Positions 30,929 to 39,201 of a stretch of 64,000 nucleotides of DNA are shown piece after piece; position 1 is the stretch's first letter; every line of letters starts with the position of its first letter. A program made the position numbers and the translations under genes. The notes beneath the pieces are model-generated. The model had not been told where the DNA came from and ran no database searches. It saw only the letters and a program-made list of their open reading frames with translations. Source of the DNA: Streptomyces aidingensis (GTDB lineage Bacteria > Actinomycetota > Actinomycetes > Streptomycetales > Streptomycetaceae); NCBI RefSeq assembly GCF_900112355.1, contig NZ_FOLM01000004.1:62001-126000 (forward strand). Direction: 5' to 3'.

Positions 30929-30980
30929 GATGCACAAGTTCCGCGCGTTCGGAAACGCCCACTCCATCGGGATCTGCTGG
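30929..30980 (+). other. attR
   Basis: Right junction: GATGCAC (30929-30935), nine bases, GCGTTCGGA (30945-30953), core AA (30954-30955), then host CGCCCACTCC. Joined to the left arm it gives a symmetric attP: 7-bp outer and 9-bp inner inverted arms, equal 9-bp spacers and a 2-bp core. Joining the host sides gives attB (CCGGTG-AA-CGCCCAC) inside the glycosylase gene. Confidence 0.85.
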
Positions 30981-31075
30981 TCCAGCAGCATCCCCACCAG
31001 CGCCGCCAGCGGGCTGCGGGCCAGCAGCTCATCGGCCTCCGGCTGCTGCGCCAGCCGGACCGTGTGCTCTTCCAT
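30954..31075 (-). pseudogene. HhH-GPD DNA glycosylase, N-terminal part
   Basis: This is the 5' end of the gene whose 3' part lies at 21075-21546. It starts at ATG 31075 and reads 'HTVRLAQQPEADELLA', 'LAALVGMLLDQQIPMEWAF' up to the core. The frame then runs 16 codons into the element before a stop near 30902. 'LLDQQIPMEWAF' is the strongly conserved start of this glycosylase family. About 41 of roughly 197 codons are here, so the product cannot be active unless the element leaves. Confidence 0.88.
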
Positions 31076-31186
31076 GCCCCGATCATCGGCGTCCGCACGG
31101 CCCCGCGCACGCCGGCCGCCCCGGCTGGCGGGGCCGCGGCCCCGGGCCCACGATGGGGAGAGCGCGGAAGAGCACGGGAGGCTGCC

Positions 31187-32239
31187 GTGAAGGCTGTGCG
31201 GATGGTGGGCTGGCAGAGCCCGCCGGAGATCGTCGAACTGCCGGTCCCCGAACCGGGGCCCGGCCAGGTACTGGTCAAGATCGCCGGGGCCGGGGTGTGC
31301 CACAGCGATCTGCATGTTCTCGACTGGCCCGAGGGCACCCTGCCGTACCGGCTGCCCTTCACCCTCGGCCACGAGAACTCCGGCTGGATCGCCGCGCTCG
31401 GCCCGGGCACGGAGGACGCCCGGCTGCGGGAGGGCGACGCGGTGCTGGTCTACGGGCCCTGGGGCTGCGGCGTCTGCCCGTCCTGCGCCCGGGGCGCCGA
31501 GAACTACTGCCGCCGGGCCGCGGAGATCCCGGCCGCGGGCGGCGGGCTCGGGCTGGACGGCGGAATGGCCGGCTACATGCTGGTGCCCTCGCCCCGGCTG
31601 CTGGTGCCGATCGGCGGGCTGGAGCCGCGCACCGCGGCGCCGCTCTCCGACGCCGCGCTCACCCCGTACCACGCCATCAAGCGCTCGCTGCACCGCCTGG
31701 TGCCGGACAGCACCGCCGTGGTCATCGGCGCCGGCGGACTCGGCCACGCCGCCGTCCAGCTGCTCAAGGCCCTCTCACCGGCGCAGGTGATCGCCGTGGA
31801 CATCGCCCCGGACAAGCTCAAGCTCGCCGAACAGGCCGGCGCCGACCACGGGATCCCCCCCGGTGAGGAGGCGGCCCGGCGCATCCGCGAGCTCTCCGGC
31901 GGGCTGGGCGCCGCGCTGGTGCTGGACTGTGTGGGCGCCGACGCCACCATGGCGACCGCTGCGGCTGCCGCCGCCGTGGAGTCCGACATCGCGGTGATCG
32001 GCCTGGCCGGCGGCACCCTCGGCGTCCGCTTCGGCGCCGTCCCCTTCGAGGCGTCCGTCCACATCCCGTACTGGGGATCACGGACCGAGCTGGCCGAGGT
32101 CGCCGCCCTCGCCGAAGCCGGCCTGCTCGACCTGCATGTCGAGACCTACCCGCTCGGCCAGGCCCCGGAGGTCTACGACCGCCTCCGCCAGGGCCACATC
32201 AACGGCCGCGCCGTCCTCATCCCGGAAACCGCGACCTGA
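31187..32239 (+). CDS. Zinc-dependent NAD(P) alcohol dehydrogenase (MDR family)
   Basis: A 350-residue enzyme. GTG 31187 has GGGAGG five bases upstream. Catalytic zinc ligands: Cys38 in 'GVCHSD', His62-Glu63 in 'GHEN'; the structural zinc site has Cys94, Cys97, Cys100 and Cys108. The Rossmann motif is 'VVIGAGGLGHAAVQLL', with the dinucleotide acid 'VIAVDIAPDKL' (Asp), favouring NAD(H). The family oxidises primary or secondary alcohols reversibly. It is divergent from the glycosylase 5' fragment, with 111 bases between starts. Confidence 0.9.
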   Translation: MKAVRMVGWQSPPEIVELPVPEPGPGQVLVKIAGAGVCHSDLHVLDWPEGTLPYRLPFTLGHENSGWIAALGPGTEDARLREGDAVLVYGPWGCGVCPSCARGAENYCRRAAEIPAAGGGLGLDGGMAGYMLVPSPRLLVPIGGLEPRTAAPLSDAALTPYHAIKRSLHRLVPDSTAVVIGAGGLGHAAVQLLKALSPAQVIAVDIAPDKLKLAEQAGADHGIPPGEEAARRIRELSGGLGAALVLDCVGADATMATAAAAAAVESDIAVIGLAGGTLGVRFGAVPFEASVHIPYWGSRTELAEVAALAEAGLLDLHVETYPLGQAPEVYDRLRQGHINGRAVLIPETAT

Positions 32240-32278
32240 CCGCACCCCCCGGCCGCCGCCCGTCCGGCAGTTCGCCGG

Positions 32279-32584
32279 TCAGTTCTGCGGCAGCTCCTCG
32301 GCGGCGACCTCGCAGGCCACGGCGCCGGGAATCTGGGCCTTCTCCCCCGGCAGATACGAGGCCTCGCTCTGGTACGCCCCCTCATGCGGCCGGCTGAGCA
32401 CCAGCACCCGGCCGTGCCGGCGGTCGGCGATCACATGGACCGGGACCCCGGCCGTGGCGTATGCCGCCACCTTGCTCTCGGTGTCGTCCCGCCAGTTGGC
32501 GGAGGTCACCTCGGCCACCATGCGGAACACATCGGGTGGATAGCAGTTGCAGGGCAGCGGGTGATCGAGGAAGTCCTCGGGGTG
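32279..32584 (-). pseudogene. N-truncated Uma2-family (DUF820) remnant
   Basis: About 100 residues matching only the C-terminal half of Uma2 proteins: 'PEDFLDHPLPCNCYPPDV', 'VAEVTSANWRDDTESKVAAY', 'AGVPVHVIADRRHGRVLVL', 'VACEVAAEELPQN'. Uma2 proteins are usually 180-200 residues with a PD-(D/E)XK-like fold. The N-terminal half is missing, and upstream in-frame sequence is Pro/Gly-rich spacer. It is probably decayed. Confidence 0.65.
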
Positions 32585-32711
32585 ATCACCGGTGCCCGTA
32601 CGGCCCCCAGGCCGGCCGGGCCGGCCGCCGGCTGACGTGCGGGGGCGCACCAGGGGGCGCCGGGGTGGCCGGCGGGGACGGGGCAGGGGCGTGCGGGCCG
32701 CCGTGGCGGGG

Positions 32712-33791
32712 TCAGGCGGCGGTGAGGGAGGCTCCGGTGGCGGGGGTCCTGGGCCGGGTCTGTGCCGGGGTCTGTGCCGGTGAGGGGAGGGCGGCCGGGG
32801 GGTGGTGGGGGCCGGTGAGGCCGCGCAGCAGGGCCGGGCGCTCGGCGGCCGGGACGCCGGCGAGCAGGGTGGCCAGCACGGCCGTCCTGGCCTGCCCGGC
32901 GCGCAGCGTGCCGGTGAGCACGGCGCCGGCCGCGGCCAGGTCGACGGCGCCGCCGCCGGTGTAGATCTCGGCGACCGGGCCGGCCGGGACGCGGGTGGTC
33001 ACCGCCACCAGCACGCCGGCCGACACCGCCGCGGCCACCGCGCCCGCGAACTCCGGGGTGGCGTTGCCCGCGCCGGCCCCGACCAGTACCAGCCCCCGGG
33101 CGCCGGCCGCCACCGACGCGTCGAGCAGCACCGGATCGGCGTCGCAGTGGTGCATCACCAGGTCGATCCGCGGGGCCGGGCCGGTGAGCGGCGCCGGGAG
33201 CGGCAGCGGCTGCGGGCGGTGCGGGCGGCGCTGCACCGTGATGCTGCCGAAGCCGGTGTGCCCGATCCGGGGCGCGGAGGGGTCGGCGAAGGCGTCGGCG
33301 GCCAGGGTGTGGGTCTTGACCGTGCCGCGGGCGGCGTGGATGCGGCCGTCGAAGACCACCAGCGCGCCCAGCCCGCGGGCGGCCGGGGAGGCGGCGGTGA
33401 GCAGCGCGTCGTGCAGATTGCCGGCCGCGTCGCCGTCCGGGGAGTCCAGCGGGCGCTGGGCGCCGGTGAAGACCACCGGCCGCGGGTCGCCATGATGCAG
33501 ATCGACCAGGAAGGCGGACTCCTCCAGGGTGTCCGTGCCATGCGTGACCACGACGCCGGTCACGCCGGGGTCGGCCAGCACCTCGTGCACGGTGCGCACC
33601 AGGGTGAGCTGGTGGGCGGTGGTCAGGCGGGAGCTGTTGACCGTGAACAGATCCACCACCTCGACCGTGACGCCCTCCGGTACGGGGGCCGCGGCCATGA
33701 CGTCCCGGCCGCCCGCCTCGGCGGCGAAACCGGAACCCTGCCAGCGGCTGGCGATCGTTCCGCCGGTGCTGATGACGACGACACGTGCCAC
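32712..33791 (-). CDS. L-asparaginase
   Basis: A 359-residue enzyme that hydrolyses asparagine to aspartate and ammonia. GTG 33791 has AAGGAG seven bases upstream. The first active-site motif is 'STGGTIASR' (Thr9 region); the second is 'GVVVTHGTDTLEESAF'. 'VVFTGAQRPLDSPDGDAAGNL' and 'VKTHTLAADAF' are also conserved. There is no signal peptide from this start, so it is cytoplasmic. The last 35 residues are Pro/Thr/Ala-rich and probably disordered. It is divergent from an Lrp/AsnC regulator across 192 bases, the usual arrangement for nitrogen-responsive control. Confidence 0.9.
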   Translation of the reverse strand: MARVVVISTGGTIASRWQGSGFAAEAGGRDVMAAAPVPEGVTVEVVDLFTVNSSRLTTAHQLTLVRTVHEVLADPGVTGVVVTHGTDTLEESAFLVDLHHGDPRPVVFTGAQRPLDSPDGDAAGNLHDALLTAASPAARGLGALVVFDGRIHAARGTVKTHTLAADAFADPSAPRIGHTGFGSITVQRRPHRPQPLPLPAPLTGPAPRIDLVMHHCDADPVLLDASVAAGARGLVLVGAGAGNATPEFAGAVAAAVSAGVLVAVTTRVPAGPVAEIYTGGGAVDLAAAGAVLTGTLRAGQARTAVLATLLAGVPAAERPALLRGLTGPHHPPAALPSPAQTPAQTRPRTPATGASLTAA

Positions 33792-33983
33792 CTGCGTGCT
33801 CCTTCGGCTCCTCGGTGCGGGGGGACACCGGACGGGCCCGGGTGGCCGGCCGGCGCGGGAGACAGCGGGCAGGAGACTGCCCGGGGAGAGGGGATGCCCG
33901 GGAAGAATGGTAGGGGAATCTACGCGCAAAGATATTGCGGATCCTGGCTGCTGACCTGGCAGGTGCTGAGGAATGATTGCCGT

Positions 33984-34439
33984 ATGGACGCAATCGACCG
34001 CAGCATCTTGCGCGAGCTTCAGCGGGACGGCCGGCTGACCAACCAGGAGCTGGCGCAGCGCGTCGGTCTGACGCCCTCGCCGTGCCTGCGCCGGGTCCGG
34101 CAGCTCGAGGAGTCCGGGGTGATCCTCGGCTACCGCGCGGTGCTCGACCCGGCGGCCGTCGGGCGCGGCTTCGAGGTGCTGGTCTCCATCGAGGTACGGC
34201 GGGACCGCAGCGCGGTGGAGGAGTTCGAGGCGGCGCTGCGCGACATCCCGGACGTGCTGGAGGCCTACCGGCTGTTCGGCAGCCCCGGCTGTCTGCTGCG
34301 GATCGCGGTCGCGGACATCACCGCCTACGAACGGCTCTGGATCGAGCGCCTGACCACGCTGCCCGGGGTCACCGAGGTGAACTCCCAGATCGTGATGAAG
34401 CGGATCAAGGAGCCCTCCGGGCTGCCGGTGGACCGCTGA
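33984..34439 (+). CDS. Lrp/AsnC-family transcriptional regulator
   Basis: A 151-residue protein. The N-terminal winged HTH ('MDAIDRSILRELQRDGRL', 'LAQRVGLTPSPCLRRV') is followed by the RAM ligand-binding domain ('VLVSIEVRRDR', 'DVLEAYRLFGSPGCLLRIAV', 'LPGVTEVNSQIVMKRIK'). Such regulators sense amino acids, often asparagine or leucine. It is divergent from the asparaginase gene, which is a likely target. Confidence 0.9.
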   Translation: MDAIDRSILRELQRDGRLTNQELAQRVGLTPSPCLRRVRQLEESGVILGYRAVLDPAAVGRGFEVLVSIEVRRDRSAVEEFEAALRDIPDVLEAYRLFGSPGCLLRIAVADITAYERLWIERLTTLPGVTEVNSQIVMKRIKEPSGLPVDR

Positions 34440-34522
34440 GCGCGCCCGGCGCGCCGCTTGGCCACCACCCCCGGCCCGGCGCCGGGCCGGGACGCGGGAG
34501 CCGGGTCAGGGCAAGAGGCGTC

Positions 34523-34891
34523 TTACTGCTCGGCGCCCTGTTCGGCGATTTTGCGCCGCACTTCTTCCATGTCCACCTCACGGACCTTGCCGATCAGGTC
34601 CTCCAGCGCCGGCCCGGGCAGCGCCCCCGGCTGGGCGTAGAGGATGACACCGTCCCGGATGGCCATCAGGGTGGGGATGGAGGAGATCTGGAAGGCCGCG
34701 GCAAGCTCCTGCTCGGCCTCGGTGTCGACCTTGCCGAAGACGATGTCCTGGTGCTTCTCCGCGGCCTCCTCGAAGACCGGCGCGAACATCCGGCACGGCC
34801 CGCACCAGGCGGCCCAGAAGTCCACCAGCACGATGTCCGAGGTCTTGACGGACGTGTCGAAGTTTTCCTTGGTCAGCTCGATGGTCGGCAT
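34523..34891 (-). CDS. trxA: Thioredoxin
   Basis: A 122-residue redox protein with active site WCGPC (Cys30, Cys33) in 'VDFWAAWCGPCRMFAP'. The cis-proline region is 'ISSIPTLMAIRDG'. Start at 34891 behind GGAAAGG. The C-terminus has an extra charged helix (DMEEVRRKIAEQ) beyond the usual 105-110 residues. It reduces disulfides using thioredoxin reductase, encoded elsewhere. It is divergent from the sugar-binding lipoprotein gene. Confidence 0.93.
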   Translation of the reverse strand: MPTIELTKENFDTSVKTSDIVLVDFWAAWCGPCRMFAPVFEEAAEKHQDIVFGKVDTEAEQELAAAFQISSIPTLMAIRDGVILYAQPGALPGPALEDLIGKVREVDMEEVRRKIAEQGAEQ

Positions 34892-35130
34892 CGCGCTGGT
34901 CACCTTTCCTGTGAGGGAGTACCCGGTACGGGCGGGGGTATTTCCGGGCAACCGGCCGCGGCCGGTGTTTGTTCCCGCTGCCGGCGGCCGTCCGGCGCGC
35001 TTGACCGGTGCCGCGAGGATCATGCGGCGCACGGGGTTTTTGTGATCCATATCACAACGATGGGAGCGGTCCCATTTCTGGCCAAAACGCATAGGGTGCC
35101 CATCCCGACCGGCTCAAAGGAGGGGACGCG

Positions 35131-36459
35131 ATGCGGGGTCGCGGTTTCTTGGCGGGGGCACTGGTGCTGGCACTGGGCGCGACCCTGACGGGGTGTGGTG
35201 TGCTCGGATCGTCCGGCGAGGACAAACGGATCACCTACTGGGCGACCAATATGGCGCCCACGGTGGAGGAGGACGAACAGATACTCGGGCGCCATCTCAA
35301 GGACTTCACCGAGCGCACCGGCATCGAGGTGGACCTGGAGGTCATCCCCTGGTCGGACCTGTGGGACCGCATCCAGCAGGCCATCAGCAGCGGAAACGGT
35401 CCCGATGTGCTCAACATCGGCAACACCTGGTCCACCTCGCTCTACGAAACGGGCGCCTTCCTCACCCTGGGTCTGCTGGAGATGGAGGCCATCGGCGGCG
35501 CGGAGAAGTTCCTGCCCTCCAGCATGGCCGCCACCGGCCCCCGCTACGAGGACCCGATCGCGGTACCGCTCTACGGCCAGGCGTACGGCCTCTACTACAA
35601 CACCCGGATGTTCGCCGAGGCCGGGATCGAGGAGCCCCCGGCCACCTGGGACGAGTTCATCGACGTCGCCCAGAAGCTGACCAAGGACACCGACGGCGAC
35701 GGCACCCCCGACCAGTGGGGCATCACCCTCGGCGGCGCGGACGTCGGCGTCAACTCGCACTTCGCCTTCATCCTGGGCCGGCAGCACGGCGGCTCGCTGT
35801 TCGGCGACGACGGCAGCCCGCAGTTCGACAGTGAGCCGCAGGTGGACGCCGTGAAGCGGTACATCGACCTGATGGCCGAGCACCGGGTGGTCGACCCGGC
35901 CGACGCCGTCATCCAGAACTTCGACTCCAACCAGGCGTTCGCCGACGGCAGGGCGGCCATGACCATCGCCCAGACCAATACCCTGGGCGCCCTGGAGTCG
36001 GCCGGTTTCAGCGACTTCGCGGTCGCCCCGGTGCCCGTGCTCGACCCCCGGCCGCAGGGCGGGCTGGACATCCAGACCATGGTGGCCGGGGTCAATGTCA
36101 CCGTCTTCGGCAACACCGACGACCGCAGGTCCTCGCTCCAGCTCGTGGAGCATCTGACCAGCCGGGTGGTGCAGACCGAGCTGAACAAGGAGTACGGCAC
36201 GCTGCCGGTCACCCTGGACTCCTATGTGGACCCGGCCTTCACCGAGGGGGACCTCGGGGTCTTCGGCACCATCCTCCGTGACTTCGCCGAGCCGTTTCCG
36301 CAGATCCCGGAGACCGGGCGGATGGAGGAGCTGATCGGCAACGCCATGGTGGAACTGTGGGCGGAGGCGGCGTCCGGCGAGGTGACCGAGGAGGACGTCC
36401 GGCAGGCCATGGAGGCCGCCGGCACGGAAATGGCCGCCTCGGCCGGCGCCACGGACTGA
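35131..36459 (+). CDS. Orphan ABC sugar-binding lipoprotein
   Basis: A 442-residue extracellular solute-binding protein. AAGGAGG precedes the ATG. The signal peptide ends with a lipobox 'LTGC' (Cys22), so it is membrane-anchored outside the cell. 'RITYWATN', 'SGNGPDVLNIGNTW', 'VPLYGQAYGLYYNTRMFAEAGI' and 'PPATWDEFIDVAQKLT' identify a family-1 (carbohydrate) binding protein. No permease or ATPase gene is adjacent, so it must share a transporter encoded elsewhere. Its next neighbour, converging on it, is a rhamnogalacturonan lyase; the sugar may be pectin-derived, but that is only context. Confidence 0.88.
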   Translation: MRGRGFLAGALVLALGATLTGCGVLGSSGEDKRITYWATNMAPTVEEDEQILGRHLKDFTERTGIEVDLEVIPWSDLWDRIQQAISSGNGPDVLNIGNTWSTSLYETGAFLTLGLLEMEAIGGAEKFLPSSMAATGPRYEDPIAVPLYGQAYGLYYNTRMFAEAGIEEPPATWDEFIDVAQKLTKDTDGDGTPDQWGITLGGADVGVNSHFAFILGRQHGGSLFGDDGSPQFDSEPQVDAVKRYIDLMAEHRVVDPADAVIQNFDSNQAFADGRAAMTIAQTNTLGALESAGFSDFAVAPVPVLDPRPQGGLDIQTMVAGVNVTVFGNTDDRRSSLQLVEHLTSRVVQTELNKEYGTLPVTLDSYVDPAFTEGDLGVFGTILRDFAEPFPQIPETGRMEELIGNAMVELWAEAASGEVTEEDVRQAMEAAGTEMAASAGATD

Positions 36460-36645
36460 CCACCGGCCGGCCGCGGCGGACGGAGCCGCGGAGACAGAGG
36501 CGGAGAAGAGACCAAGGGGCGGACGGCCCGGCTCGGGGGTGGGGAGCCGGGCCGTCCGCCCGTCCGCGGGGCCGTCCGGCCCCCGCCCGCCGGCCGCGGG
36601 CGGGGCCGGACGCCGTCGGCGCCGTCAGCGCCGCCGTCAGCGCCG

Positions 36646-39012
36646 TCAGCGCGCGGTGCGGAACCGCGGCACCGGAACCCTGGACCAGTCCATGTCCGAG
36701 GCCAGGTAGAAGCCGGTGTAGGACGGCTGGTTGTAGGTGGTCTGCTGCCGTGCGGTGTCCACCCGGTACTGGAGGTCGTGCATCAGCGTGTACAGCTTGT
36801 GCCCGGTGACCTCCGTGGAGAGGTGGATCCGGACCGCCGTGCTGTCCTCGGTCCGCACCAGCAGCTCCTCCCGCCAGTCGCCGAGGACGTCCGCCACCAG
36901 ACCCGGGTTGCCCTTGGACCAGTTGTTGGTGAGGGTGCCGTCGGCGCTCAGCAGGGTGCCGCGCCGCCAGTCGTCGATGGTCGGTGTCTCCAGCACGGTG
37001 GTGGCCGCGCCGTTGACGATCTGGGTGGTCAGATCACCGGCCCAGCGGATCGACATGTTGGTGCCGGGGATGGTGTCGCCCAGCTTCTCGCCGCCGGCCG
37101 TCCACAGCCCGGTGCCGTGCGAGCCCCAGGTCTCCAGGCCCGGCAGCTCCGGGTCGATGTCGCCGACCATGCCGCGGCCGGTGTCCCGGCCGGTGTAGCC
37201 GCCGTGCAGGATCTCGCCGGTGGCGGCGTCCCGCATCACATAGCCGTACGGCGCCCAGCGCGCGCCCTCGTGCACGGTCCAGATCTCCAGGCCCGGCCGG
37301 TCCGGGTCGATGTCCGCCACATGCATGGCGTCACCGTGGCCGAGCCGCACCACCTGGCCGGGCACCGCGCTCTCCGGCGGGGCCTCGGCGAAGGAGCTGT
37401 AGAGGACCGAGCCGTCGTCGTCCAGGGTGGCGGCGCCGTAGACGATCTCCTGCCGGCCGTCGCCGTCCACGTCCGCGGCGGTCATGGAGTGGAAGCCCTG
37501 GGTGGTCAGGGTGCCGTACTCGGGGTCGGTGCCGTCCACCCCGTGCGGGCCGGCGTTGAACGGGTTGGACATCGGGGCATGCCCGCTGTCCACGTACCAC
37601 TCCTTGATCAGCCGCTTGCCGTTCCAGCGGTAGGCGGCGAGCGTGGTGCGGGTGTAGTAGCCGCGGGCGAAGACCGCGGCCGGGCGGCGGCCGTCCAGAT
37701 AGGCGACGGCGGAGAGGAAGCGGTCCACCCGGTTGCCCGGCTCGATCCGGGACATGGCGTAGTCGCCCCACATCAGGCCGTCGTCCCCGCGCTCCGGGGT
37801 GAAGCGGACGGTCTGCAGCTCCCGGCCGGTGCGGCCGTCGAAGACGGTCAGATACTCCGGGCCGTCGAGGATGAAGCCCTCGAAGTCGCGGAGCTGGTTG
37901 CGGCTGGAGCGGGCCGGGGCGTAGACGTCGATGAAGTAGTCGGCGAGCGCCTCGGCGTCGGTGCGGGAGAGCGGGTAGTCGTAGCGCTCCTCGATGCCGA
38001 AGGCGGCCTCCAGGGTGGCGGGCCAGTTGCCGGCCACCACCTCGGGGTGCTCGTCCCAGCCCTGGAACATCTCCACCAGGTGGTCGTAGTAGCCCTCGGC
38101 GCTGAGCCGGTAGTCGTCCTGGTGGCTGTAGCCGGCCCGGCGGTCGGCCCGGGGCATGGTGATGTAGCGCTCGGACTTCACCTCGCCGTCGCTGTCGTAG
38201 CGCACGGTCTTGGTCCCCGGGGCGGTCTTGAACATCATTTCCGAGCGGCCGTCGCCGTCGAAGTCGTAGACCAGGAACTGGGTGTAGTGCGCCCCGGCCC
38301 GGATGTTGACGCCCAGGTCGATCCGGTGCAGCAGGGTGCCGTCCAGACGGTAGGTGTCGATGTAGACATTGCCGGTGTAGCCGACCTGGGAGACGTCCTT
38401 GGAGTTGGACGGGTCCCACTTGACGATGTATTCGTACTGGCCGTCGCCGTCCACATCGCCGACGCTGATGTCGTTGGCGGCGTAGGTGTAGCTCTCCCCG
38501 GCCGGGGTGACGCCGTCGGCGGGCTTGGTCAGGGGGAGGTCGTAGTAGCCCTCCGCCCAGGCGGAGACGGCCTCGCTGCGGCCCCGCTCCTTGCCCTTGA
38601 CGATCGGCGCGACGCGGTATTCGTCGTCGGCGTCGCCGTCCGGGTCCTGGTAGTTGGTGGAATCGGTGACGGTGGCGAGGGGTCTGCCGTTGCGGTAGAT
38701 CCGGAAGTCGGCGCCGGCCATACCGGTGGCGGTGTGGCCGGTGACCTCGTCGCCCAGCAGCCGCCAGCTCAGGAACACGCCCTCGGAGGTCGAGACCGCG
38801 ACCAGGCCGCGGTCCAGTTCCTCCAGTTGCGGGGTCTTGCCCCAGCCCCAGCCGTGGCCATGGCCCCGGCCGCCGTCGGCGGCGTCCGCGGCGTGGCTCT
38901 GTCCGGCGGCGGCGCCGGCCAGCAGGGCGCCGGCCAGCAGGGCGGCCGGTACGGACGCCTGCCATCGCCGGTGCCGGGCGCGCGACGCTGCGTTCTGCCC
39001 GTGTTGTCTCAT
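36646..39012 (-). CDS. Secreted rhamnogalacturonan lyase (PL11 family)
   Basis: A 788-residue enzyme cleaving the rhamnose-galacturonate backbone of pectin. ATG 39012 follows AAAGGA. It has a Tat-like or long Sec signal (basic 'SRARHRRWQ', hydrophobic core, cleavage after SHA). 'LEELDRGLVAVSTSEGVFLS' starts the mature domain. Repeated Ca-binding loops 'DVDGDGQYE', 'DFDGDGRSE' and 'DVDGDGRQE' come from the eight-bladed propeller. 'RWAPYGYVMRDAATGE' and 'YTGFYLASDMDW' are conserved near the end. Length fits PL11 (YesW-like) plus signal. Upstream repeats at 39075-39146 suggest sugar-responsive control. Confidence 0.9.
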   Translation of the reverse strand: MRQHGQNAASRARHRRWQASVPAALLAGALLAGAAAGQSHAADAADGGRGHGHGWGWGKTPQLEELDRGLVAVSTSEGVFLSWRLLGDEVTGHTATGMAGADFRIYRNGRPLATVTDSTNYQDPDGDADDEYRVAPIVKGKERGRSEAVSAWAEGYYDLPLTKPADGVTPAGESYTYAANDISVGDVDGDGQYEYIVKWDPSNSKDVSQVGYTGNVYIDTYRLDGTLLHRIDLGVNIRAGAHYTQFLVYDFDGDGRSEMMFKTAPGTKTVRYDSDGEVKSERYITMPRADRRAGYSHQDDYRLSAEGYYDHLVEMFQGWDEHPEVVAGNWPATLEAAFGIEERYDYPLSRTDAEALADYFIDVYAPARSSRNQLRDFEGFILDGPEYLTVFDGRTGRELQTVRFTPERGDDGLMWGDYAMSRIEPGNRVDRFLSAVAYLDGRRPAAVFARGYYTRTTLAAYRWNGKRLIKEWYVDSGHAPMSNPFNAGPHGVDGTDPEYGTLTTQGFHSMTAADVDGDGRQEIVYGAATLDDDGSVLYSSFAEAPPESAVPGQVVRLGHGDAMHVADIDPDRPGLEIWTVHEGARWAPYGYVMRDAATGEILHGGYTGRDTGRGMVGDIDPELPGLETWGSHGTGLWTAGGEKLGDTIPGTNMSIRWAGDLTTQIVNGAATTVLETPTIDDWRRGTLLSADGTLTNNWSKGNPGLVADVLGDWREELLVRTEDSTAVRIHLSTEVTGHKLYTLMHDLQYRVDTARQQTTYNQPSYTGFYLASDMDWSRVPVPRFRTAR

Positions 39013-39074
39013 CACGACGTCCTTTCGCCCGCGGCGGCGGGTGCGGGTGCGCGATCCTGCCGCGAGCCGAGTAT

Positions 39075-39146
39075 TGAGTCGTTTCAATGCGAGCGAGACG
39101 CTAGATGCAGGCTTGGGGCGCGTCAATACTTCGCGTCGTTTCAATG
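39075..39146 (-). promoter_or_regulatory. Repeated TCGTTTCAATG elements upstream of the lyase
   Basis: The 11-mer TCGTTTCAATG occurs at 39079-39089 and 39136-39146, 57 bases apart. The first is part of a dyad TGA-N2-CG-N2-TCA (39075-39086), reading TGAAACGACTCA on the gene strand, the style of LacI-type sugar regulators. They lie 60-135 bases upstream of the lyase start and are probably operators for a rhamnose- or pectin-responsive repressor encoded elsewhere. Confidence 0.55.
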
Positions 39147-39161
39147 ACGGTTCAACAAGAA

Positions 39162-39200
39162 CGCCAAGGGCCGGGCGGTGATCCCGCCCGGCCCTTGGCG
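39162..39200 (-). terminator. 17-bp perfect hairpin terminator
   Basis: CGCCAAGGGCCGGGCGG pairs perfectly across a 5-base loop, directly after the stop of the acetyltransferase gene. It also isolates the lyase promoter from read-through. Confidence 0.85.
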
Positions 39201-39201
39201 C

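Larger units (their letters stand above)
21547..30953 (+). mobile_element. 9,407-bp serine-integrase element inserted in a DNA glycosylase gene
   Basis: Boundaries come from the split host gene and from the rebuilt attP. One core AA lies at 21547-21548 and the other at 30954-30955. The element holds a large serine integrase at its left end, a small membrane protein, a tRNA with anticodon UAG, an HNH protein, a DUF397/HTH pair and a RiPP module with accessory small genes. Its genes have visibly lower GC than the flanks. No Rep, relaxase, FtsK/Tra, capsid or portal gene is seen, so it is neither a complete AICE nor a prophage. It may rely on a helper for transfer. No excision factor is recognised, though several small ORFs could be one. 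Confidence 0.88.

Noticed and set aside
21547..30953. Element called an AICE or prophage
   Set aside because: No FtsK-like transfer protein, relaxase, replication initiator, capsid, portal or terminase gene could be found in its 9.4 kb.
36778..39147. 789-codon plus-strand frame opposite the rhamnogalacturonan lyase
   Set aside because: Shadow frame; the minus strand carries a signal peptide and calcium-binding propeller repeats.
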